Shown here: in pieces, positions 8,400 to 17,716 of the stretch
Position numbering within the stretch: position 1 is the first letter of the stretch
Layout of the letters: every line of letters starts with the position of its first letter
NCBI RefSeq assembly: GCF_014647975.1
Contig: NZ_BMQF01000001.1
Span: 186,001 to 250,000, forward strand
Source of the DNA: Streptomyces fumigatiscleroticus
GTDB lineage: Bacteria; Actinomycetota; Actinomycetes; Streptomycetales; Streptomycetaceae
Reading direction: 5' to 3'
DNA length: 64,000 bases
Position numbers and translations under genes: made by a program
The notes under the pieces: generated by a model
The model's input: the letters and a program-made list of their open reading frames with translations, nothing else
Database searches by the model: none
What the model was told of the DNA's origin: nothing

Positions 8400-8403
<4 letters not shown>
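8317..8403 (+). CDS. Possible 28-residue leader ORF in the katG leader, with a TTA codon
   Basis: GTG 8317 follows a GGGAGG box (8302-8307) and opens 28 codons ending TTA TGA. It contains two Cys codons near the end. Its TGA overlaps the ATG of a second short frame. No homologue is known to me and translation is unproven. Confidence 0.3.
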
Positions 8404-10668
<2,265 letters not shown>

Positions 10669-10682
10669 GACACCGCCCGGTT

Positions 10683-10722
10683 CGCACGGGAGCCTCCGGC
10701 CGCGGCCGGAGGCTCCCGTGCG
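10683..10722 (+). terminator. Terminator of katG
   Basis: A perfect 40-nt palindrome (about 18 pairable bases per arm), 14 bp after the katG stop. Confidence 0.85.
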
Positions 10723-10839
10723 TCTTCGGGCCTCGGGTACCGGGCCGCTGATCCCGGCCTGGGCGACACCGGCGAGGAGACGGGCGATCGGCCGGCCGGC
10801 GAAGCCGGTGGCCAGCGGCTGGGCCGGCATCGGCAGCCG

Positions 10840-11129
10840 GAGTACGCCGCCTGTGCGGCGACCAAGGGCGCGGTCGAGGCCATGGCCCTGATCCTCGCCC
10901 GCGAGCTGCGCGGCCGTGACATCACCGTCAACGCGGTGGCCCCGGGACCGACGGCCACCCCGCTGTTCCTTCAGGGCAGGAGCGAGCGGGTGGTGCGGCG
11001 GCTCGTCGCCGCCGCTCCCCCGGAACGGCTCGGCACCCCGACGACATCGCCGAGGCCGTCGCCTTCCTCGCCGGGCCCGGCCGGTGGGTCGACGGCCAGG
11101 TGCTGTACGCCAACGGCGGCATCGCCTGA
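10840..11129 (+). pseudogene. Remnant of a short-chain dehydrogenase/reductase gene (3' part, frameshifted)
   Basis: The translation from 10840 gives the C-terminal half of a classical SDR: a YAAC..TKGAVEAMALILA helix, then DITVNAVAPGPTATPLF. At about 11037 one base is missing. After switching frame it continues as DDIAEAVAFLAGP, WVDGQVLYANGGIA and a TGA at 11127. The Rossmann half with the cofactor motif is absent upstream, and the Tyr-to-Lys spacing is also abnormal. The gene is therefore truncated and frameshifted and should be inactive. Confidence 0.75.
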
Positions 11130-11154
11130 GCATCGAGGCGTACCGCCACCGGCG

Positions 11155-12012
11155 TCAGCCGAGGGCGAACCGCACCGGCGTCCCGACCGCCGCCTGGGCC
11201 GCCGCCGCGAGGGCCGGTTCCCCGACGACCGCGATCACCGGATAGCCGCCCGTCGTCGGATGGTCGTGCAGGAACACCACCGGGCGTCCGTCCGGCGGCA
11301 CCTGGACCGCGCCGAGGACCATGCCCTCGCTGGGCAGTTCGCCCGTCACCGCCCGTGCCAGCGGCGGCCCCTCGGTGCGCAGGCCGATGCGGTTGCTGTG
11401 CGGGGAGACGCGGTACGTCGCCGAGAGCAGGGTGCGCAGCGCCGCGGGGGCGAACCAGTCGGCGCGGGGGCCGGGGCGCACCGGCAGCACCAGCTCGGCG
11501 GGGGGCGCCGGCCAGGGGGCGGCGCCGGGCAGCGCCGGCTGCCGCCCGGGGGCACCCACCGGCAGCACGTCCCCGTCGCGCAGCGGCGCCGGACCGAGCC
11601 CGGAGAGCAGGTCCGCCGAGCGGCTGCCGAGGACCGGATCGACGGCGACGCCCCCGGCGACGGCGAGGTACGTGCGCACGCCCGCGCTCACCGTCCCCAC
11701 GTCCAGCAGCGCCCCGGCGGGCACCCGTACCGGCGTGCCCCACGCCACCGGCCGCCCGTCCACCGTCACGGGGCAGGGCGCGCCGCCGGCCACGACGGTC
11801 ACCGGCCGGTCCGGCCGCAGGGCACAGCCCGTCAGCGTGGTCTCCAGGACGGCGGCGTCGGGGCCGTTGCCGAGCAGCCGGTTGGCGAGCCGCATCGCGG
11901 GGGCGTCCAGCGCGCCGGAGCGCGGCACCCCCAGGTGGGCATGGCCGCGCCGGCCCGCGTCCTGCACGGTGGTCAGGGCGCCGGCGCGCACGACGGTGAG
12001 CTTGGCGGTCAT
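11155..12012 (-). CDS. pxpC: 5-oxoprolinase subunit C (biotin-dependent carboxyltransferase-like)
   Basis: A 285-residue protein of the allophanate hydrolase subunit 2/PxpC family. It starts with LTVVRAGALTTVQDAGRRG, the family hallmark. GVPRSGALD follows at about 29-37, then the cyclophilin-like barrel regions and LHDHPTTGGYPVIAVV near the C-terminus. PxpA, PxpB and PxpC together hydrolyse 5-oxo-L-proline to glutamate at the expense of ATP. Its ATG overlaps the pxpB stop (ATGA), so the two are translationally coupled. Length is somewhat below the usual 300-330 residues, but both ends look intact. Confidence 0.92.
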   Translation of the reverse strand: MTAKLTVVRAGALTTVQDAGRRGHAHLGVPRSGALDAPAMRLANRLLGNGPDAAVLETTLTGCALRPDRPVTVVAGGAPCPVTVDGRPVAWGTPVRVPAGALLDVGTVSAGVRTYLAVAGGVAVDPVLGSRSADLLSGLGPAPLRDGDVLPVGAPGRQPALPGAAPWPAPPAELVLPVRPGPRADWFAPAALRTLLSATYRVSPHSNRIGLRTEGPPLARAVTGELPSEGMVLGAVQVPPDGRPVVFLHDHPTTGGYPVIAVVGEPALAAAAQAAVGTPVRFALG

Positions 12013-12665
12013 GCGGCACCGCCCGCCGGCGTCTGCTCGACGAAGCGCACGCGCCTGCCCGGCGTGAGCAGCGCCGCCTCCTCGCGCGCGAGGTCCCACA
12101 GCGGTGCCGGGTCCGGCATGGTGCCGATCAGCTGCCAGCCGCCCGGCGTGGAGCGCGGGTAGACGGCGCTGTAGGGGCCCGCGAGCGCCACCGCCCCGGC
12201 CGGGACCCGGGTGCGGGGTGTGGCGCGGCGCGGCACGTGCAGCTCCCCGGGCAGCCCGGTGAGATAGCCAAAGCCGGGTGCGAAACCGCAGAACGCCACG
12301 CGGTAGGTGTACGAGGCGTGCCGGGCGGCGGCCTCCTCGGGCGTGACGCCCCACAGGGCCGCCACCTCGGCCAGGTCCGGGCCGTCGTAGCGCACGGGTA
12401 TCTCCACGACGTCCCCGTCGTCGGCGGCCCGCGGGGGCACGTCCCACTCGGTGAGCCGGCGGGCCAGCGCCTCCGGGTCGCCCACCCCGTCCAGCAGGAC
12501 GGTCCGTGCCCCCGGCACGATCTCCTCGACCGGCGGCAGCGTTCCCGCCGCGCGCCGGCGCAGCAGTTCGGCGTGGAAGGCCCCGGTGCGCTCGGCGTCC
12601 GGCAGCTCCACGAGCAGGGCGTGCCGCCCGGCGGGGCGCACGTCGAGCGGGCGGCTGTCCGTCAT
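12009..12665 (-). CDS. pxpB: 5-oxoprolinase subunit B
   Basis: A 218-residue protein of the allophanate hydrolase subunit 1/KipI-like (PxpB) family. Recognisable blocks are VRPAGRHALLVEL near the start, IPVRYDGPDLAEVA in the middle, and the signature FCGFAPGFGYLTGLP, followed by PRRATPRTRVPAGAVALAG and STPGGWQLIG. It pairs with PxpC as the ATP-dependent ring-opening part of 5-oxoprolinase. Its start overlaps the pxpA stop (ATGA) and its stop overlaps the pxpC start. Confidence 0.93.
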   Translation of the reverse strand: MTDSRPLDVRPAGRHALLVELPDAERTGAFHAELLRRRAAGTLPPVEEIVPGARTVLLDGVGDPEALARRLTEWDVPPRAADDGDVVEIPVRYDGPDLAEVAALWGVTPEEAAARHASYTYRVAFCGFAPGFGYLTGLPGELHVPRRATPRTRVPAGAVALAGPYSAVYPRSTPGGWQLIGTMPDPAPLWDLAREEAALLTPGRRVRFVEQTPAGGAA

Positions 12666-13414
12666 GCGAACGCCCCGACCTCGACCCCGGCCCCGTGAAG
12701 CGCCTCGCGCACCCGCGCCGCGATCCGGGCCGCGCCCGGGGTGTCGCCGTGCACGCACAGGGAACGGGCGGCGACCGCGACGGTCGTACCGTCCACCGCC
12801 TCGACGCGGCCGTCCACCGCGAACGCCAGCGCGCGCCGCACCACCGTGTCCTCGTCCGTCACCACGGAGTCCGCCTCGCGGCGCGGCACGAGCGTGCCCC
12901 GGGCGGTGTACGCGCGGTCCGCGAAGGCCTCCGGTACGGCGGTGAGCCCCGCGTCCCGGGCGGCGGCGAGCAGCCGTGATCCGGGCAGCCCGAGCACGGG
13001 CAGCGCCCCGCCCGCGAGCCGCACGCCCGCCACCACGGCAGCGGCCTGCTCGGCGTCGTGGACGGTGCGGTTGTAGAGCGCGCCGTGCGGTTTGACGTAG
13101 GCCACCCGGGCCCCGGCGGCCTCGGCGAAGACCCGCAGCGCGCCGATCTGGTACGCCACCTCGGCGGCCAGTTCGTCGGCGGGCACGTCCATGGCGCGCC
13201 GGCCGAAGCCGGCCAGGTCGCGGTAGGACACCTGCGCGCCGATCCGCACCCCGCGCTCGGCGGCGAGGTCGCAGACGCGGCGCATCACCATGGGGTCGCC
13301 GGCGTGGAAGCCGCAGGCCACGTTGGCGCTGGTGACGACGGAGAGCAGGGCGGCGTCGTCGGTGAGGGTCCAGCGGCCGAAGCCCTCACCGAGATCTGCG
13401 TTCAGATCGATCAC
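12662..13414 (-). CDS. pxpA: 5-oxoprolinase subunit A (LamB/YcsF family)
   Basis: A 250-residue protein that opens with VIDLNADLGEGFGRW, the LamB/YcsF family signature. It continues with NVACGFHAGDP, KPHGALYN and a conserved C-terminal half. It acts with PxpB and PxpC in the cytoplasm to convert 5-oxoproline, a spontaneous by-product of glutamine and the product of pyroglutamyl peptidase, to glutamate. GTG 13414 was chosen over an upstream TTG because the family motif starts here and because the predicted promoter would start transcription at or next to this GTG, giving a leaderless mRNA. It is the first gene of the pxpABC operon. Confidence 0.94.
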   Translation of the reverse strand: MIDLNADLGEGFGRWTLTDDAALLSVVTSANVACGFHAGDPMVMRRVCDLAAERGVRIGAQVSYRDLAGFGRRAMDVPADELAAEVAYQIGALRVFAEAAGARVAYVKPHGALYNRTVHDAEQAAAVVAGVRLAGGALPVLGLPGSRLLAAARDAGLTAVPEAFADRAYTARGTLVPRREADSVVTDEDTVVRRALAFAVDGRVEAVDGTTVAVAARSLCVHGDTPGAARIAARVREALHGAGVEVGAFA

Positions 13415-13420
13415 AACTCG

Positions 13421-13450
13421 AACGTAGACGATCGTTGAACGATCCGACAA
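13421..13450 (-). promoter_or_regulatory. pxpABC promoter with palindromic operator in the spacer
   Basis: On the minus strand TTGTCG (13445-13450) and TACGTT (13421-13426) are spaced by 18 bp. The spacer holds the 15-bp palindrome GATCGTTGAACGATC (13430-13444) directly next to the -35 box. The predicted start is about 13414, the pxpA GTG. A bound repressor would cover the promoter. Confidence 0.65.
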
Positions 13451-13493
13451 GGCTCTATTGCCTCATTCCACGGCAGCGGATCGCCGTCCCCTC

Positions 13494-13523
13494 TTGTTAG
13501 ATCGTTCAACGATCACCTAGGGT
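13494..13523 (+). promoter_or_regulatory. DUF969-DUF979-pcp promoter with a matching operator
   Basis: TTGTTA (13494-13499) and TAGGGT (13518-13523) are spaced by 18 bp. The spacer holds GATCGTTCAACGATC (13500-13514), again directly next to the -35 box. This mirrors the pxpA promoter, with operator centres 70 bp apart. The predicted start is near 13530, leaving a leader of about 50 nt with a GAAGAAGG box before ATG 13582. Confidence 0.65.
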
Positions 13524-13581
13524 CCGTGCATCTGCCACGTATCTGTGGCCCTGCCTCCTCACGCCCGAAGAAGGCCACCGC

Positions 13582-14301
13582 ATGATCGTTCTTCTCGGTG
13601 TGGCCGTGGTGATCCTCGGATTCGTCACGCGCCGCAATCCCGTCCTCGTGGTGGGCGTCGCCGGTATCGTCACCGGGCTGCTCGGCAGAATGGACCCGCT
13701 GGAGGTCCTCGCGGCCTTCGGCCGGTCCTTCGCCGACAGCCGCTCGGTCACCGTCTACGCCGTCGTCCTGCCGGTGATCGGCCTCCTGGAGCGCTACGGC
13801 CTGCGCGAACAGGCCCGCGATCTCATCGGCCGCCTCGGCGCGCTGAGCGCCGGCCGCTTCCTCACCGTCTATCTGCTGGTCCGGCAGGTCACCGCCGCCT
13901 TCGGCCTGAACAGCGTCGGCGGGCCCGCGCAGACCGTGCGGCCGCTGGTCGCGCCCATGGCCGAGGCCGCCGCCGAGCGCACGACCGGCGCGGCGCTGCC
14001 CGGCCGGCTGCGCGAGAAGGTCCGCTCCTACGCCGCGTCCGCCGACACCGTGGGCGTCTTCTTCGGCGAGGACTGCTTCATCGCCATCGGCTCGATCCTG
14101 CTGATCACCGGGTTCGTGAACTCCACCTACCAGCAGGACATCGAACCGACCCAGCTGGCCCTGTGGGCGATCCCGCTCGCCGTCTGCGCCTTCGTCATCC
14201 ACGGCGCCCGGCTGCTGCTCCTGGACAGGCGGCTGGAGCGCGAGATGGCGCTCGCCGCCGCCGAGCACGACCTGCCGCTGCCGAAGGGGGCCGACAAGTG
14301 A
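13582..14301 (+). CDS. DUF969 membrane protein, predicted 5-oxoproline transporter subunit
   Basis: A 239-residue integral membrane protein with hydrophobic segments at about 2-22, 50-65, 90-110, 150-175 and 190-210. It has the DUF969 blocks VLPVIGLLERYGLREQA and the conserved FFGEDCFIAIGSILL. Genes of this family are nearly always followed by DUF979 and pyroglutamyl peptidase, as here. The pair has been predicted to import 5-oxoproline. That role follows from context and family naming and has not been shown by anything in this sequence. It is the first gene of the rightward operon. Its stop overlaps the GTG of the next gene. Confidence 0.88.
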   Translation: MIVLLGVAVVILGFVTRRNPVLVVGVAGIVTGLLGRMDPLEVLAAFGRSFADSRSVTVYAVVLPVIGLLERYGLREQARDLIGRLGALSAGRFLTVYLLVRQVTAAFGLNSVGGPAQTVRPLVAPMAEAAAERTTGAALPGRLREKVRSYAASADTVGVFFGEDCFIAIGSILLITGFVNSTYQQDIEPTQLALWAIPLAVCAFVIHGARLLLLDRRLEREMALAAAEHDLPLPKGADK

Positions 14302-15272
14302 TCAAGGTTGAGTGGCTCTACTGGCTGATCGGCCTCGTCTTCGTCGTGATGGCCGTCCAGATGGCGGCCGACCGCAGCAACCCCAGGCGGTGGACCTCCG
14401 CCGCGTTCTGGGGCCTGCTCGGCCTCACCTTCCCCTACGGCACCGGCGTCGCCAACGCCACCGCCGAGAACGGCGGCTGGACCCTGCCCGCCGAACCGCT
14501 CGGCGTCGCCGTGCTCGCCCTGATCGTGCTCGCCGGGTTCAACTTCCTCGGCAAGGGCGTCCCGGTCACCACCACCGGCGAGCAGCGCGAGGCCTCCGCG
14601 GCCCGGCTCGGCAACAAGATCTTCATCCCCGCCCTGACCATCCCGCTGGTCGCCATCGTCTGCGCCTCCGTGCTCGACGAGTCCGGCCTGTTCGAGTCCG
14701 GCAAGGCCACGCTCATCGGGCTCGGCCTCGGCTGTGTCGCGGCCCTGGTCGTCGGCATGCTGGTCACCGGCGAGAAGAGGCTCGCCGTCCCGCTCCACTC
14801 CGGCCGCTCCATGCTGGAGGCGATGGGCTCCGCCCTGCTGCTGCCCCAGCTGCTGGCCGTGCTCGGCTCGATCTTCGCCGCCGCCGGGGTCGGCACCCAG
14901 GTCGGCAGGATCGTGAACGACGTCCTGCCGGACGACTCGAAGTACCTCGCCGTGATCGCGTACTGCGTCGGCATGTTCCTGTTCACCGTGATCATGGGCA
15001 ATGCCTTCGCCGCGTTCCCCGTGATGACCGCGGCGATCGGCTGGCCCGTCCTGATCCAGCAGATGCACGGCGACGAGCCGGCCGTCCTGGCGATCGGCAT
15101 GCTGGCCGGTTTCGCCGGCACGCTCTGCACACCGATGGCCGCCAACTTCAACATCGTCCCGGCCACCCTGCTGGAACTGAAGGACCAGTACGGACCGATC
15201 AAGGCCCAGATCCCGACGGGGCTCGCGCTGCTCGTCTGCGCCACCGCGATCATGGCGTTCTTCGCCTTCTGA
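14298..15272 (+). CDS. DUF979 membrane protein, predicted 5-oxoproline transporter subunit
   Basis: A 324-residue polytopic membrane protein with about nine hydrophobic segments. It includes the family blocks SMLEAMGSALLLPQLLAVLG, GNAFAAFPVMTAAIG and FAGTLCTPMAANFNIVPA. The GTG start overlaps the DUF969 stop (GTGA), so the two proteins are made in a coupled way and probably form one permease. The proposed substrate is 5-oxoproline, which would feed PxpABC. A 67-bp gap separates it from pcp. Confidence 0.88.
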   Translation: MIKVEWLYWLIGLVFVVMAVQMAADRSNPRRWTSAAFWGLLGLTFPYGTGVANATAENGGWTLPAEPLGVAVLALIVLAGFNFLGKGVPVTTTGEQREASAARLGNKIFIPALTIPLVAIVCASVLDESGLFESGKATLIGLGLGCVAALVVGMLVTGEKRLAVPLHSGRSMLEAMGSALLLPQLLAVLGSIFAAAGVGTQVGRIVNDVLPDDSKYLAVIAYCVGMFLFTVIMGNAFAAFPVMTAAIGWPVLIQQMHGDEPAVLAIGMLAGFAGTLCTPMAANFNIVPATLLELKDQYGPIKAQIPTGLALLVCATAIMAFFAF

Positions 15273-15339
15273 GCCGTTCCGCGCCCCGGCCCGCTCCCAC
15301 CCCCGTCAGTCATCCCCCAGGTTCCCGTCAGGAAGTGCC

Positions 15340-15984
15340 ATGACCCGCGTCCTCGTCACCGGCTTCGCCCCCTTCGGCGGAGAGAGCGTCAACCCCTCCT
15401 GGCAGGCGGCCTCCCTGCTGGCCGCCGAGCCGCCCGCCGGCCTCACGGTCACCGCCACCGAGCTGCCCTGCGTCTTCGGCGCGTCCCTCGACGCGCTGCG
15501 CGACGCCGTCCGCGCGTCCGCCCCCGACCTGGTGCTCTGCCTCGGCCAGGCGGGCGGCCGGCCGGGCGTCACCGTCGAACGCGTCGCCGTCAACGTCGAC
15601 GACGCGCGCATCCCCGACAACGCGGGACAGCAGCCCGTCGACGAACCCGTGGTCCCGGACGGCCCCGCCGCCTACTTCTCCGCCCTCCCCGTCAAGGCCT
15701 GCGTCGCCGCCGTCCGCGAGGCCGGCGTCCCCGCCGCCGTCTCCAACACGGCCGGCACCTTCGTCTGCAACCATGTGGCCTACGGCCTCGGCCATCTCAT
15801 CGCCACGGAGTTCCCGCACGTCAGGGGCGGCTTCGTACACGTACCGTGGGCGCCGGAACAGGTCACCGACGGCACCTCGCCCGCGCTGCCGCCCGCCACC
15901 GTGGCCCACGGCCTGCGCGCCCTGCTGACCGCCGCCGCCCGCACCGAGCGGGACCTGAAGGTCACCGAGGGAGCCACCCACTGA
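15340..15984 (+). CDS. pcp: Pyrrolidone-carboxylate peptidase (pyroglutamyl peptidase I)
   Basis: A 214-residue cysteine peptidase (family C15) that removes N-terminal pyroglutamate from peptides and releases 5-oxoproline. The catalytic triad is visible as Glu80 (VTVERVAVN), Cys143 (AGTFVCNHV) and His167 (GFVHVPW), at the usual spacing. The N-terminus VLVTGFAPFGGESVNPSW is the standard family start. It lies between the predicted 5-oxoproline permease and DUF2891, and provides an internal source of substrate for PxpABC. Its stop overlaps the next ATG (TGATG). Confidence 0.96.
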   Translation: MTRVLVTGFAPFGGESVNPSWQAASLLAAEPPAGLTVTATELPCVFGASLDALRDAVRASAPDLVLCLGQAGGRPGVTVERVAVNVDDARIPDNAGQQPVDEPVVPDGPAAYFSALPVKACVAAVREAGVPAAVSNTAGTFVCNHVAYGLGHLIATEFPHVRGGFVHVPWAPEQVTDGTSPALPPATVAHGLRALLTAAARTERDLKVTEGATH

Positions 15985-16985
15985 TGCCCGCCACCGCCCA
16001 CACGGCCGCCTTCGCCCGGCTCGCCCTGGCCAACATCACCCGCGAGTACCCCAACTTCCCCGCCCACCTGATCACCTCGCCCGACGAGCAGCTCCGGCCG
16101 CGCACCCTGCACCCCGCCTTCTACGGCGCCTACGACTGGCACTCCGCGGTCCACATGCACTGGCTGCTCGTCCGCCTGCTGCGCCACCACGGCTCCACCC
16201 CGGCCCTGCCGGACACCGCGCCGCTCATCGACGCCCTCGACCGGCACCTCACCCACGACACCATCACCGCCGAAGCCGCCTACCTCCTCGGCCGCCCCTC
16301 CTTCGAACGGCCCTACGGCTGGGCCTGGCTGCTCGCGCTCGCCGCCGAGTGCCGGGCGTACGGGGGTGCGGCGGGCGCCCGCTGGACGGCGGCGCTGGCG
16401 CCGGGCGTCGCCGCCGTCGACCGGCTGCTGGCCGGCTGGCTGCCGAAGGCCACGTATCCCGTACGCCATGGCAACCACCCCAACAGCGCCTTCGCGCTCG
16501 GCCTCGCACTGGACTCGGGCGAGCTGTCCGCCGCGACCGATCGGGCCGTACGGGACCGGCTGCTGGACTGGTTCGCCGACGACCACGACGCGCCCGCGCA
16601 CTGGGAGCCGTCGGGACAGGACTTCCTCTCCCCGGCGCTGAGCGAGGCCGACGCGATGCGGCGGGTGCTTCCCCCGGAGCGGTTCGCGCGGTGGCTCGAC
16701 GGCTTCCTGCCCGCGCTGCGCTCCGGCGCGCCCTGCCCGCCGCTGGAGGTACCGGTCGTCTCCGACCACGCCGACCCGCAGATCGGCCATCTGCTCGGGC
16801 TGACCCTCAGCCGGGCCGCGGCGCTGCGCTCCCTCGCGGACGCCCTGCCGGACGGGCCGGTCCGCACCCGTCTGACCGGGGCGGCCGAGGCCCATCTCGC
16901 GGCGGGCCTGCCCGCCGTGGAGCGCGGCGACTTCACCACCGACCACTGGCTGGCGACCTTCGCCCTGCTGGCCCTTCAGCCGTGA
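15984..16985 (+). CDS. DUF2891 family protein, pyroglutamate operon
   Basis: A 333-residue soluble protein of DUF2891, an all-alpha protein resembling an (alpha/alpha)6 toroid. Conserved stretches are TREYPNFPAHLI near 22-33, YGAYDWHSAVHMHWLL near 47-62, GWAWLLALAAE, RHGNHPNSAFALGLAL and WEPSGQDFLSPAL. The repeated His, Trp and Asp/Glu residues look like a catalytic pocket. The function of the family is not established. Translational coupling to pcp, and the end of this operon here, point to a role in handling pyroglutamyl compounds or in the same pathway. Confidence 0.87.
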   Translation: MPATAHTAAFARLALANITREYPNFPAHLITSPDEQLRPRTLHPAFYGAYDWHSAVHMHWLLVRLLRHHGSTPALPDTAPLIDALDRHLTHDTITAEAAYLLGRPSFERPYGWAWLLALAAECRAYGGAAGARWTAALAPGVAAVDRLLAGWLPKATYPVRHGNHPNSAFALGLALDSGELSAATDRAVRDRLLDWFADDHDAPAHWEPSGQDFLSPALSEADAMRRVLPPERFARWLDGFLPALRSGAPCPPLEVPVVSDHADPQIGHLLGLTLSRAAALRSLADALPDGPVRTRLTGAAEAHLAAGLPAVERGDFTTDHWLATFALLALQP

Positions 16986-17002
16986 CCACGGTGAACCGCC
17001 GA

Positions 17003-17049
17003 GGGGCCGGTGGCCCGCCGGGTGCCTCACCCGGCGGGCCACCGGCCCC
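17003..17049 (+). terminator. Terminator of the DUF969-DUF979-pcp-DUF2891 operon
   Basis: A perfect 22-bp stem (17003-17024 with 17028-17049) has a 3-base loop, 18 bp after the DUF2891 stop. Confidence 0.9.
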
Positions 17050-17069
17050 GGACGTACCGCTCGGCCGGG

Positions 17070-17183
17070 TCAGCCGCACCGTCCCGCCGGCCGGGTACGG
17101 GTGACCACGTCGGTGACGCCGGTCGTCGAGTCCAGCCACACCGCCTGGCTGCCCTCGGTCGCGGCGAACTGGTACAGCTTGGC
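17070..17183 (-). pseudogene. Possible C-terminal gene remnant
   Basis: The minus-strand frame ending at 17070 reads KLYQFAATEGSQAVWLDSTT and further residues to a stop, about 37 in all. It looks like ordinary protein sequence, whereas the upstream residues are Arg-rich noise. I do not recognise the parent family. It may be the tail of a deleted gene. Confidence 0.3.
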
Positions 17184-17289
17184 GGTCGATCTCCTAGCTC
17201 GGTGCCGGGCACAGCGTCGGAGCGCCGGCCGGCAAGGGGCCATCGAAGCGGCGTTACACCACCGCATCAACGGGGCGGATGTGCCCACG

Positions 17290-17669
17290 GACGACTTCCG
17301 GCGGTCCAGCCGCCGAAGAAGAACAGGACGGCCGTCATCGCGGCCGTCGCGGCCGCGGTCGTCGCCGCCGTCGTCGCGTCCGCCGTCACCGCGGGCGTCA
17401 CCGGCGGCGACGAGGCCGGGCCCGCGCCGACCGTCACCGCCACCGCGCTCAGCGTCGACTGCTCCTACGGCGAGGACGGGCGGAGCAGCGAGGCCATCTT
17501 CGACAGTGACGCCGGCCTGGACGGCGGACCTGAGACGAAGCTCCTGGCCGGCCGGTCCATCAACGTGCCCTGGGGATGCGAACTCCCCAAGGACGAGAAG
17601 GTGATCCAGGTCGAGATCGCCCCCGACTACAACTCGGAGACGGCGATCTTCACCGGCACCGTCAAGTGA
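17290..17669 (+). pseudogene. Membrane-anchored protein without a start codon (5'-truncated)
   Basis: The frame reads PPKKNRTAVIAAVAAAVVAA and on through a single membrane helix to a short extracellular domain. That domain contains two Cys, VDCSYGEDG and NVPWGCELPKDEK, and ends near residue 120 at TGA 17667. Codon usage is good throughout. There is no usable start: the nearby GTG 17281 is in another frame, and the sequence upstream of about 17290 is not coding-like. Such proteins normally begin with a Pro/Gln-rich cytoplasmic segment, which seems deleted here. The family is not recognised. Confidence 0.5.
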
Positions 17670-17716
17670 CCGGCGCCACCCAGTGGATCCGCCGGGCTCC
17701 GGCCGGCCGGTGACCG

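Noticed and set aside
10745..10835. Minus-strand peptide near 10745-10830 that looks partly protein-like
   Set aside because: Too short and without a recognisable family or start. It overlaps the region just upstream of the SDR remnant and could be chance.
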